Assembly (NCBI GenBank): GCA_002329405.1
Contig: DCTE01000199.1
Location: 1-8,660, forward strand
From: Ruminococcaceae bacterium UBA1448
GTDB lineage: Bacteria; Bacillota; Clostridia; Oscillospirales; Ruminococcaceae
Direction of reading: 5' to 3'
Length of the DNA: 8,660 bases
The notes under the pieces are model-generated. The model was not told the origin of the DNA. It worked only from the letters and a program-made list of their open reading frames with translations, and did not search any database. The translations under genes and the position numbers were made by a program. Position 1 is the first letter of the stretch. Each line of letters starts with the position of its first letter. Below are positions 1-5,571 of the stretch, piece by piece.

Positions 1-35
1 GGCCTGGGAAGATAGAGCGGTGCCGGCACAGAATG

Positions 36-69
36 GCTCCTGTCAGTTACAACTGACAGGAGCTTTTTT
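36..69 (+). terminator. Rho-independent terminator of an upstream gene
   Basis: A perfect 13-bp inverted repeat (36-48 with 51-63, core CTGTCAGTT/AACTGACAG) is followed directly by six T. The formal loop is only two bases, so the last A-T pair probably opens to give a four-base loop. It lies 5' of the first recognised promoter and must serve a plus-strand gene that ends at or before the left edge. A stop in frame 1 at 13-15 could be that gene's end, but too little remains to identify it. Confidence 0.9.
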
Positions 70-75
70 GCGTTC

Positions 76-104
76 TTGATTGCTTTTAGTTTTTGTGTTA
101 CAAT
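76..104 (+). promoter_or_regulatory. Sigma-A-type promoter of the 85-aa protein gene
   Basis: A -35 box TTGATT (76-81), a 17-bp spacer and a -10 box TACAAT (99-104) are visible. The TG at 96-97 makes an extended -10 (TGTTACAAT). Transcription would start near 111, giving a leader of about 30 nt before the ATG at 141. It starts immediately after the upstream terminator, so the small gene behaves as an independent unit. Confidence 0.75.
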
Positions 105-140
105 ATCATTAAATACAAATTTTAGGTGGAGGTTGAATAT

Positions 141-398
141 ATGAGTGAAGGGCTGACAAATGAACAGATCATACAGGAACTAATTCAACGATTAAGTGCA
201 ACACAGAAAAATAAAGTACAGATGGAAGAAGCAGTCAGGTGTGCTGAATCCTTATGTGTACGGATTTCTTATGATGCAGACGCACTTCATACGGCCAAGC
301 AAATTAAAAAGCAGTGCGAAAACGCCCTGGAAAATGTTGATAAGCAAATTCAGTTGCTCTCAAAAATGATTCAACTGCTGCAAAATATCGAAAAATAA
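141..398 (+). CDS. Small coiled-coil protein of unknown function (85 aa)
   Basis: I do not recognise the family. The ATG at 141 is chosen over an in-frame GTG at 126 because AGGTGGAGG (124-132) sits eight bases before the ATG, and the GTG lies inside that ribosome binding site. The 85-residue product has no signal peptide or membrane segment. It is rich in Gln, Lys, Glu and Leu and is predicted to be almost all helix. Two amphipathic stretches (about residues 5-40 and 46-84) are separated by an ISYDAD turn (42-47), which suggests a helical hairpin or coiled coil. Cysteines lie at 34, 39 and 59. Its own promoter and terminator make it monocistronic. It could be a small adaptor or a regulator of the following operon, but nothing in the sequence proves either. 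Confidence 0.7.
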   Translation: MSEGLTNEQIIQELIQRLSATQKNKVQMEEAVRCAESLCVRISYDADALHTAKQIKKQCENALENVDKQIQLLSKMIQLLQNIEK

Positions 399-411
399 TA
401 GATAATTTACC

Positions 412-447
412 AAAAAGGGAAACGGCAATAAGCTGTTTCCCTCTTTT
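412..447 (+). terminator. Rho-independent terminator after the 85-aa gene
   Basis: Stem GGGAAACGGC (417-426) pairs with GCTGTTTCCC (432-441) with one G-U pair, around an AATAA loop (427-431), and is followed by TCTTTT. An A-run at 412-416 precedes the stem and can partly pair with the T-run, so it may also work on the other strand. It separates the small gene from the VTC operon. Confidence 0.88.
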
Positions 448-494
448 CACATAATAATCAGATAAAATTCAAGTGTTCATCTTTTTACGATAAT

Positions 495-521
495 TTTACA
501 ATAAGATACAGCTAATATAAT
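495..521 (+). promoter_or_regulatory. Probable promoter of the VTC-DUF4956-CotH operon
   Basis: A consensus -10 TATAAT (516-521) lies 31 bp before the GTG start. The best -35 is TTTACA (495-500), at a short 15-bp spacing, so the promoter may be weak or helped by an activator. A second reading uses TACAAT (497-502) as the -10 with a poor TGTTCA (474-479) as the -35. The whole region is AT-rich. The existence of a promoter between the preceding terminator and the operon is more certain than the exact boxes. Confidence 0.5.
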
Positions 522-551
522 AAACTGCAACCAAAAGGAGGAGGTAAGCAA

Positions 552-1241
552 GTGGAAAAGATCGTAACCTGTCCAACATTTCGGCATGAATGGAAGCATC
601 TGATTACCTGGGAAGATATGTTGATCCTTCGTATGCGACTTAAAGCAGTTGCAAAAGCAGATATTCATACTGTGGACGGCCGATATCATATTCGCAGTTT
701 GTATTTTGACAATTATTCTGATCGTGTTCTGCGAGAAAAACTGGATGGAGTCAATATTCGGGAAAAATACCGCATTCGATATTATAATAGAGATCCGTCA
801 ATTATGTTTTTGGAAAAGAAATGCAAACAGAACAATTTAGGGTATAAGTTGCAGACACGGCTCAGCATTGAACAAGCAAGGTTGATCCTCAATGGTGAGT
901 TTGGTTGGATGGCAAATACACATGACGGATTGCTGGCGCAGTTTTACAGTGCGATTTGTACGCAGGGCCTGCGTCCGAAAACTATTGTCGATTATATGCG
1001 GGAACCTTATACCTACCAACCAGGTAATGTGCGTGTGACATTGGATTATGATATCCGCACTGGATTGAGCTGTGTCGATTTTCTGAATCCTGATTGTGTG
1101 ACGATTCCGGCAGGAGATGAAATTGTGCTGGAGGTCAAATGGGATGAGTTTTTGCCGTCGGTCATTCGAAGTGCGGTGCAGTTGGACAGTGTCCGAACGA
1201 CCGCGTTTTCAAAGTACCAGGCCTGCCGCAGGTTTGGTTGA
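552..1241 (+). CDS. VTC-domain polyphosphate polymerase-like protein
   Basis: This 229-aa protein fits the VTC domain family (PF09359), the catalytic tunnel domain that in yeast Vtc4 builds polyphosphate from ATP. Visible family hallmarks are RHEWKHLI (11-18), YRIRYYN (73-79, paired basic R74/R76), FLEKK (86-90), GYKLQTRLS (97-105), DYMR (147-150), VRVTLDYD (160-167), VLEVKWDE (192-199) and SKYQ (220-223). These supply the basic residues that line the tunnel and acidic E194 for metal. The one-to-one match to yeast residues is my inference. It has no membrane segment or signal, so it is cytosolic. The start is GTG: AAAGGAGGAGG ends seven bases before it, and no other in-frame start fits. It is first in an operon, 30 bp before the DUF4956 gene. 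Activity as a real polymerase is likely but unproven. The domain stands alone, without the SPX and membrane domains of Vtc4. Confidence 0.88.
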   Translation: MEKIVTCPTFRHEWKHLITWEDMLILRMRLKAVAKADIHTVDGRYHIRSLYFDNYSDRVLREKLDGVNIREKYRIRYYNRDPSIMFLEKKCKQNNLGYKLQTRLSIEQARLILNGEFGWMANTHDGLLAQFYSAICTQGLRPKTIVDYMREPYTYQPGNVRVTLDYDIRTGLSCVDFLNPDCVTIPAGDEIVLEVKWDEFLPSVIRSAVQLDSVRTTAFSKYQACRRFG

Positions 1242-1271
1242 TGATTATATTTTTTAAAAGGAGAAAATGAG

Positions 1272-1943
1272 ATGACTTTTCAGGATATTTTCAAATCGAG
1301 CTTTTTGGAGAATATGACCAGTGTATCTTTTTTTGATATGGCACTGGCATTGGTTTTAGCGTTTGGCATTGGGCTGTTTATTTTTCTGATTTACAAACGG
1401 ACTTTTTCTGGCGTCATGTATTCCGGCAGTTTTGGCGTAACGCTGGTTGCACTGACTATGATTACAACATTGGTGATTCTGGCCGTCACTTCCAACGTCG
1501 TATTGTCGCTTGGTATGGTCGGTGCGTTGTCTATTGTCCGTTTTCGTACTGCAATCAAAGAACCATTGGATATTGCCTTTCTGTTCTGGTCAATTGCAGT
1601 CGGAATTGTATTGGCAGCCGGATTGATTCCGCTGGCAGTATTTGGCAGTGTGGCAATCGGTATTTTCCTGCTGCTGTTTGCCAATCGGAAGTCGAGCGAA
1701 AATCCATATATTGTTGTTTTGCAATGCCAGGATGCTGAATCGGAGAAACAGGCTGCTGCTTACCTTGCACAGCATACAAAGAAAATGGTGGTTAAGAGCA
1801 AAACAGCGCGTGCCGGCTATATTGAACTGAATTATGAGGTACGTCTGCGGGATGAACAGACTGAATTTGTCACCGAGTTGTCTGCGCTGAACGGAGTAGA
1901 CAGCGCAGTCCTGGTCAGCTATAATGGCGATTACCTGAGCTAA
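1272..1943 (+). CDS. DUF4956 membrane protein
   Basis: This 223-aa integral membrane protein has hydrophobic spans at about 21-40, 54-75, 100-118 and 119-136, then a soluble C-terminal domain (145-220). A conserved block at 77-100 contains GMVGALSIVRFR and AIKEP, the signature of the DUF4956 family (PF16316). The basic VRFRTAIK loop lies between hydrophobic segments and could contact a polyanion. The tail alternates strand and helix patterns (YIVVLQC, IELNYEVRL, AVLVSYNG), resembling a small ferredoxin-like sensory or dimerisation domain. The ATG has AAGGAG (1258-1263) eight bases upstream. By known family context, DUF4956 genes sit next to VTC-domain and CotH genes. I infer that it is the membrane partner of the VTC protein, standing in for the transmembrane part of the yeast complex, perhaps for export. 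Its biochemical role is not established. Confidence 0.88.
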   Translation: MTFQDIFKSSFLENMTSVSFFDMALALVLAFGIGLFIFLIYKRTFSGVMYSGSFGVTLVALTMITTLVILAVTSNVVLSLGMVGALSIVRFRTAIKEPLDIAFLFWSIAVGIVLAAGLIPLAVFGSVAIGIFLLLFANRKSSENPYIVVLQCQDAESEKQAAAYLAQHTKKMVVKSKTARAGYIELNYEVRLRDEQTEFVTELSALNGVDSAVLVSYNGDYLS

Positions 1944-1963
1944 ACCGGAAGGGAGACTATGAG

Positions 1964-4147
1964 ATGATCAAAAGCAGGCGGATTGATACTATCTGCTGTG
2001 CAATACTGGCTGTAGTGCTGGTTATAACTGCTTTGTTTATCAATGGAGACGCACTTGGCATCACGGCAGCCACCAGAACAATGGAATATGAAAAAAAGCT
2101 GTTTGATTCCTCTATGGTACACACAATTGATATTGTAATGGATGATTGGGACGGTTTTCTGGAAACCTGCACCAACGAAGAATACACTGTCGCAGATCTG
2201 GTGATTGACGGGGAAGCGGTTCAGAATGTTGGGCTGAGGGCCAAAGGGAACACATCACTGACATTGGTGTCAAGTTATGGAAATGATCGGTACAGTCTGA
2301 AAATAGAGGTTGACCATTATGATTCAGGAAAAAATTATTATGGGTTGGATAAATTTTGCCTGAATAATATCATTCAGGATAATACCTATCTGAAAGATTA
2401 TCTGGTATACACGATGATGGCAGATATGGGCGTTGCCTCGCCTTTGTGCAGCTTTGTGTATATCACGGTCAATGGTGAAGACTGGGGACTGTATCTGGCA
2501 GTCGAAGGGGTAGAAGAGAGCTTTCTGACCCGTAATTATGGCACCGGATATGGTGAACTGTATAAGCCTGACAGCATGAGCTTTGGCGGCGGCCGGGGGA
2601 ATGGTCAGGATTTTGATATGCAGGAACTGTTTACAGAAGATAATCAGCAAACAGAGTTTGTATCGTCCGAACAGCAGAAAAACTGGTCACATTCGGAAGA
2701 TGTTTTTTCTCAGTTGGAGGATTTGTCAGCCGAGGATATTTTAAATGCGCTTCAGTCAGCTGGATTAAACGTTTCATTACCTGATACGGTAGATCAGATG
2801 GATGTGCAGCAGGTAATGGAGGCGATTTTGGAAAATGCCGACATGCGGGAAGTATTGGATGCACTGCGCCAAAGCGGGCTAATGTCTGATCAAGGCGACG
2901 CACAGAGTTTTACCGGTATGGGAAAAGGCGGCTTTGGGGGAATGAGCAGCGATGATACCCTGCTGCAATATATTGACGATAACCCGGACAGTTACGCCAA
3001 TATTTTTTCGTCGGCTAAAACAGATATTACAGATACAGATGAACAACGGTTAATTGCGTCGCTCAAAACCCTTTCGGAAGTGGTAGACGGGACGGTCGAT
3101 GCTGAAAAGGTGGAAGACGTTGTTGATATTGAATCGGTCATCCGGTATTTCGTCGTTCATAATTTCGTCTGCAATGGGGACAGCTATACAGGTTCAATTG
3201 TACACAATTATTATTTGTATGAAGAAGACGGTGTGATGGAGATGATTCCATGGGATTATAACCTCGCGTTCGGCGGATTTTCCGGCGGCGGAATGAGCAG
3301 CGGATTGACCAGTGAAGTTAATTCTCCGATTGATTCACCGGTCAGCAGCGGTGATATTTCAGAGCGGCCGATGGTTGCATGGATATTCTCCAGCGAAGAA
3401 TATACCGAGTTGTATCATCAGATTTATGCTGAGTTTATTGAAAAATGGTTTAACAGCGGCTATTTTGAGCAGCTGTTCGATCAGACTGTTTCGATGATCT
3501 CTTCTTATGTGGAAAAAGACCCTACTGCTTTTTGCAGTTATGATGAGTTTGAAGAGGGGGTAAGCACCCTTCGGCAGTTTTGCCTGTTGCGGGCCGAGAG
3601 TATATCCGGTCAACTGGATGGGACGATTCCTTCTACAAAGGATGGTCAGGCTGCGGACAGCAGTGCTCTGATTGATGCTTCTTCTCTGGATACACAGGCG
3701 ATGGGCGGTCAGTCTATGGGCGGCGGAGGCGGTCAGATGCCTGGAAATGGCCAGCAAATGCCGTTCGATATGGAGGGGTTTAGACAGGATGCCAACGGTC
3801 GTGCACCGTCCGGTGACGAAAATACCGTTGATCATTCGCCAGCAGGTTTTGAAAATGAAGAAATGCCCGATGAATCGGGGGCAATGGCTGTAGATGGGAT
3901 GCCATCATTTGATGAAGATGTTCAGATGGATCAGCAGCCGGGAGAAAATACCAATCAGCCAGCTGCTTTCCCGGATGATGCCGGTACTCCAGAAAGGGTT
4001 GGTACGCCGCCCAATGGGAGAATGCAGCCGGGAGGTGGAATGAATAGCCAGTCTGCCGGTGACGCTGCCCAATGGGTATGGATGCTGCTCTGCGGCGGTG
4101 TTCTGCTGGCCGGGATTGCAGGTGTCAAATTCTATCGGCATTGGTAA
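1964..4147 (+). CDS. CotH-family (kinase-fold) protein, membrane-anchored at both ends
   Basis: This 727-aa protein has an N-terminal membrane helix or uncleaved signal (about 8-27) and a second helix near the C-terminus (703-721) followed by KFYRHW, so residues 30-700 should face outside. CotH hallmarks are NVGLRAKGN (88-96), KFCLNN (130-135), GVASPLCSFVYITVNG (156-171), EDWGLYLAVEGVEESF (172-187), GELYK (197-201), and the catalytic region VVHNFVCNGDS (397-407) with NYYLY (415-419) and IPWDYNLAFG (428-437). D431 of WDYN is the likely metal-binding Asp, as in DFG. CotH of Bacillus is an atypical kinase that phosphorylates coat proteins CotB and CotG; the substrate here is unknown. An insertion of about 125 residues (204-330) holds Gly/Met patches and two similar helices. 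A Gly/Met/Gln/Pro/acidic linker (575-700) joins the domain to the C-terminal helix. GGAAGGGAG lies eight bases before the ATG, and the gap to DUF4956 is 20 bp. Confidence 0.87.
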   Translation: MIKSRRIDTICCAILAVVLVITALFINGDALGITAATRTMEYEKKLFDSSMVHTIDIVMDDWDGFLETCTNEEYTVADLVIDGEAVQNVGLRAKGNTSLTLVSSYGNDRYSLKIEVDHYDSGKNYYGLDKFCLNNIIQDNTYLKDYLVYTMMADMGVASPLCSFVYITVNGEDWGLYLAVEGVEESFLTRNYGTGYGELYKPDSMSFGGGRGNGQDFDMQELFTEDNQQTEFVSSEQQKNWSHSEDVFSQLEDLSAEDILNALQSAGLNVSLPDTVDQMDVQQVMEAILENADMREVLDALRQSGLMSDQGDAQSFTGMGKGGFGGMSSDDTLLQYIDDNPDSYANIFSSAKTDITDTDEQRLIASLKTLSEVVDGTVDAEKVEDVVDIESVIRYFVVHNFVCNGDSYTGSIVHNYYLYEEDGVMEMIPWDYNLAFGGFSGGGMSSGLTSEVNSPIDSPVSSGDISERPMVAWIFSSEEYTELYHQIYAEFIEKWFNSGYFEQLFDQTVSMISSYVEKDPTAFCSYDEFEEGVSTLRQFCLLRAESISGQLDGTIPSTKDGQAADSSALIDASSLDTQAMGGQSMGGGGGQMPGNGQQMPFDMEGFRQDANGRAPSGDENTVDHSPAGFENEEMPDESGAMAVDGMPSFDEDVQMDQQPGENTNQPAAFPDDAGTPERVGTPPNGRMQPGGGMNSQSAGDAAQWVWMLLCGGVLLAGIAGVKFYRHW

Positions 4148-4162
4148 AATGCAAAAATCGTC

Positions 4163-4199
4163 AGGCACAGCCACTCAAGCAGTGACTGTGCCTTTTTTT
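4163..4199 (+). terminator. Rho-independent terminator of the VTC-DUF4956-CotH operon
   Basis: AGGCACAG (4163-4170) pairs with CTGTGCCT (4186-4193). Inside that, after a single C/A mismatch, CACT (4172-4175) pairs with AGTG (4181-4184) around a CAAGC loop. Seven T follow (4193-4199). It starts 16 bp after the CotH stop and isolates this operon from cotJ. Confidence 0.93.
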
Positions 4200-4221
4200 G
4201 TGCCTGTCCGGCAAAAAATAC

Positions 4222-4250
4222 ACCCACTTTTTGACGGCTGCATATAATGG
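4222..4250 (+). promoter_or_regulatory. Candidate sporulation-type promoter (sigma-E/K-like) of cotJABC
   Basis: The only strong -10-like element between the CotH terminator and cotJA is CATATAATGG (4241-4250). It has no usable sigma-A -35: TTGACG (4231-4236) is only six bases away. CATA-type -10 elements are typical of the mother-cell factors sigma-E (CATACAAT-like) and sigma-K (AC, about 17 bp, CATAnnnTA). An AC at 4222-4223 gives exactly 17 bp. In Bacillus subtilis cotJ is known to be sigma-E dependent, which fits the context. Which factor is used cannot be settled by eye. Confidence 0.45.
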
Positions 4251-4268
4251 CAGGACAGTGGACGGCTG
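4233..4268 (+). repeat. Direct repeat GACGGCTG flanking the cotJ promoter
   Basis: The octamer GACGGCTG occurs at 4233-4240 and again at 4261-4268, with 28 bp from start to start. The copies flank the candidate -10 and the expected transcription start. They could be binding sites for a dimeric or cooperative regulator, or chance. No wider homology joins the two copies. Confidence 0.35.
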
Positions 4269-4304
4269 GTTAGCGATCCGCTGTAACAGAAAGGTGGGAT
4301 TTTT

Positions 4305-4523
4305 TTGTCTGAACAGATCAAGCCGGGCGGCTGTGTCAATATGCCAGATAAGGTTTCAGGACAGAGTCCTCTTGACAGTCTGCCGCTGGGAATGAGCTAT
4401 CTGCCGATGAGTAAATGGGAAAGTCTGTATGACCCGGAAGTCGGGCTGGAAAGGGGCACAATTTTTGCCTGTCTGGATCTTCCGTTTATTGGTAAGGAGG
4501 CGGCCGCCGATGGAAAAGACTGA
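4305..4523 (+). CDS. cotJA: Spore coat associated protein CotJA
   Basis: This 72-aa protein carries the CotJA signature at 26-63: LPLGMSYLPMSKWESLYDP, then EVGLERGTIFACLDLPFIG. In B. subtilis CotJA is a small inner spore-coat component needed for assembly of CotJC. The start is a TTG at 4305, supported by AGGTGGG (4292-4298) six bases upstream. The alternative in-frame ATG at 4341 (residue 13) has no comparable ribosome binding site. The first 25 residues are unconserved linker. It is the first gene of a three-gene coat operon, and its last 14 bases overlap cotJB. Confidence 0.92.
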   Translation: MSEQIKPGGCVNMPDKVSGQSPLDSLPLGMSYLPMSKWESLYDPEVGLERGTIFACLDLPFIGKEAAADGKD

Positions 4524-4854
4524 AATGCTTTCAGATATGGTGGGAATGCCGCCGCTCCAGACAGCGAAAGAAGAAGGGAACCGCCCGCCGGAGGAATGTC
4601 CTCCTATCAGCTGTGAGGAAAAGAAAGCGTTGCTACATGAGATCAGGGTCTGTACTTTTGCACTGGTTGAAGCAAAGATTTTCCTCGACAGCCATCCAGA
4701 TGACCGCCAGGCAATTGCTTTTTATCGTAAACACTGGGAAACACTCCGTCAGCTGGAGAAAAAGTGGGAAACCTGTACCGGTGAGATGTTCAATGCCAAT
4801 GCGAGCCGTTGGACCTGGGTAGATACACCCTGGCCCTGGCAAAGTGAACTGTAA
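4510..4854 (+). CDS. cotJB: Spore coat protein CotJB
   Basis: This 114-aa protein matches the CotJB family from about residue 33 onward: LLHEIRVCTFALVEAKIFLD followed by SHPDDRQA, and the W-rich tail WTWVDTPWPW. CotJB is a coat component made with CotJA and CotJC. The start is ATG 4510, because AAGGAGG (4494-4500) lies nine bases before it; an upstream in-frame ATG at 4429 falls inside cotJA with no such signal. It overlaps cotJA by 14 bases, consistent with coupled translation. Two oddities stand out. It has an N-terminal extension of roughly 30 residues before the family core. The YGPLT-like segment usual in CotJB reads CTGEMFN here. Confidence 0.92.
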   Translation: MEKTEMLSDMVGMPPLQTAKEEGNRPPEECPPISCEEKKALLHEIRVCTFALVEAKIFLDSHPDDRQAIAFYRKHWETLRQLEKKWETCTGEMFNANASRWTWVDTPWPWQSEL

Positions 4855-4868
4855 AGGGGGCGGGCAAT

Positions 4869-5492
4869 ATGTGGAGCTATGATAAAAGACTGATCCATCC
4901 GGTCAAAGTTAAAAAACCGGACCCGATGAGTGCATCCATTATTATTACCCAGCTTGGCGGACCGCATGGCGAACTGGGGGCGGCTACCCGTTATTTGCAG
5001 CAGCGGTATTCGATGCCATACGGAGAACTGATTGGTATTCTCACGGATATAGGTACAGAAGAGTTGGCACACATTGAAATGATTTCGGCAATCATTTATC
5101 AACTGACCCGTAATCTGTCGGAAGAGGAGATCAATAAAAAAGGTTTTGCACCGTATTTTGTTGATCATACGGCTGGTGTATATCCGCAGGCTGCTTCCGG
5201 GGTGCCTTTTTCTGCCGGAGGCTTGTCGGTATCGGGCGATACTTTTGCCGACCTGCATGAGGATATGGCTGCTGAACAAAAAGCACGTCTTTCTTATGAC
5301 AACATTTTGCGGCTGGTGGATGACCCGGATGTCAAGGATGCAATTCGCTTTCTGCGTGAGCGGGAGATTGTCCACTTCCAGCGTTTTGGCGAAGCGATTC
5401 GGATTGCGCAGGATAAAGTCAATGCCCGCAATTTCTACGCATTCAATCCCTCTTTTGATACTGCGAAAGCAAACCTGATTGAAAAATGCTGA
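4869..5492 (+). CDS. cotJC: Spore coat manganese catalase CotJC
   Basis: This 207-aa ferritin-like four-helix protein belongs to the manganese catalase family, which splits hydrogen peroxide at a di-manganese site; in the spore it lies in the coat. All five ligands expected from the Lactobacillus plantarum enzyme can be placed: E35 (GELGAATRY), E65 and H68 (TEELAHIEM), E136 (EDMAAEQKAR) and H169 (REREIVHF). Their spacing (3 between E65 and H68, 33 between E136 and H169) equals that of the known enzyme (E66/H69, E148/H181). It lacks the long C-terminal tail of free Mn catalases, as is usual for CotJC. The ATG has AAAGGGGG eight bases upstream and lies 14 bp after cotJB. Its 3' end faces bcp across a shared hairpin. 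Confidence 0.95.
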   Translation: MWSYDKRLIHPVKVKKPDPMSASIIITQLGGPHGELGAATRYLQQRYSMPYGELIGILTDIGTEELAHIEMISAIIYQLTRNLSEEEINKKGFAPYFVDHTAGVYPQAASGVPFSAGGLSVSGDTFADLHEDMAAEQKARLSYDNILRLVDDPDVKDAIRFLREREIVHFQRFGEAIRIAQDKVNARNFYAFNPSFDTAKANLIEKC

Positions 5493-5522
5493 TTCCCGGT
5501 ATAATCAGATAGACAAACAAAT

Positions 5523-5553
5523 GCCCCGCAGCTGGTATTTCCGGCTGCGGGGC
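5523..5553. terminator. Shared hairpin between cotJC and bcp, likely bidirectional terminator
   Basis: GCCCCGCAGC (5523-5532) pairs with GCTGCGGGGC (5544-5553), extended inward by three more pairs (one G-U) around a TATTT loop, giving a 13-bp GC-rich stem. It lies between the stops of two convergent genes, 31 bp after cotJC and 18 bp after bcp. The flanks are only moderately T-rich: GTAAGATTTATT on the plus side and ATTTGTTTGTCT on the minus side. The minus-strand (bcp) direction is the better terminator. Confidence 0.8.
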
Positions 5554-5571
5554 GTAAGATTTATTGGGGTT

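Noticed and set aside
1..15. Possible 3' end of an upstream gene (stop at 13-15 in frame 1)
   Set aside because: Only four codons are visible. The terminator at 36 supports an upstream plus-strand gene, but its frame cannot be decided.
3359..3835. 158-aa minus-strand open frame opposite the CotH gene
   Set aside because: It lies fully antisense to a well-supported CotH coding region, has no ribosome binding site and resembles no family.
4231..4248. TTGACG and TATAAT as a sigma-A promoter for cotJA
   Set aside because: The boxes are only six bases apart, far from the needed 16-18, so they cannot be used together.
4749..5375. 208-aa minus-strand open frame opposite cotJB/cotJC
   Set aside because: It is antisense to two conserved coat genes and shows no recognisable domain or start signal.
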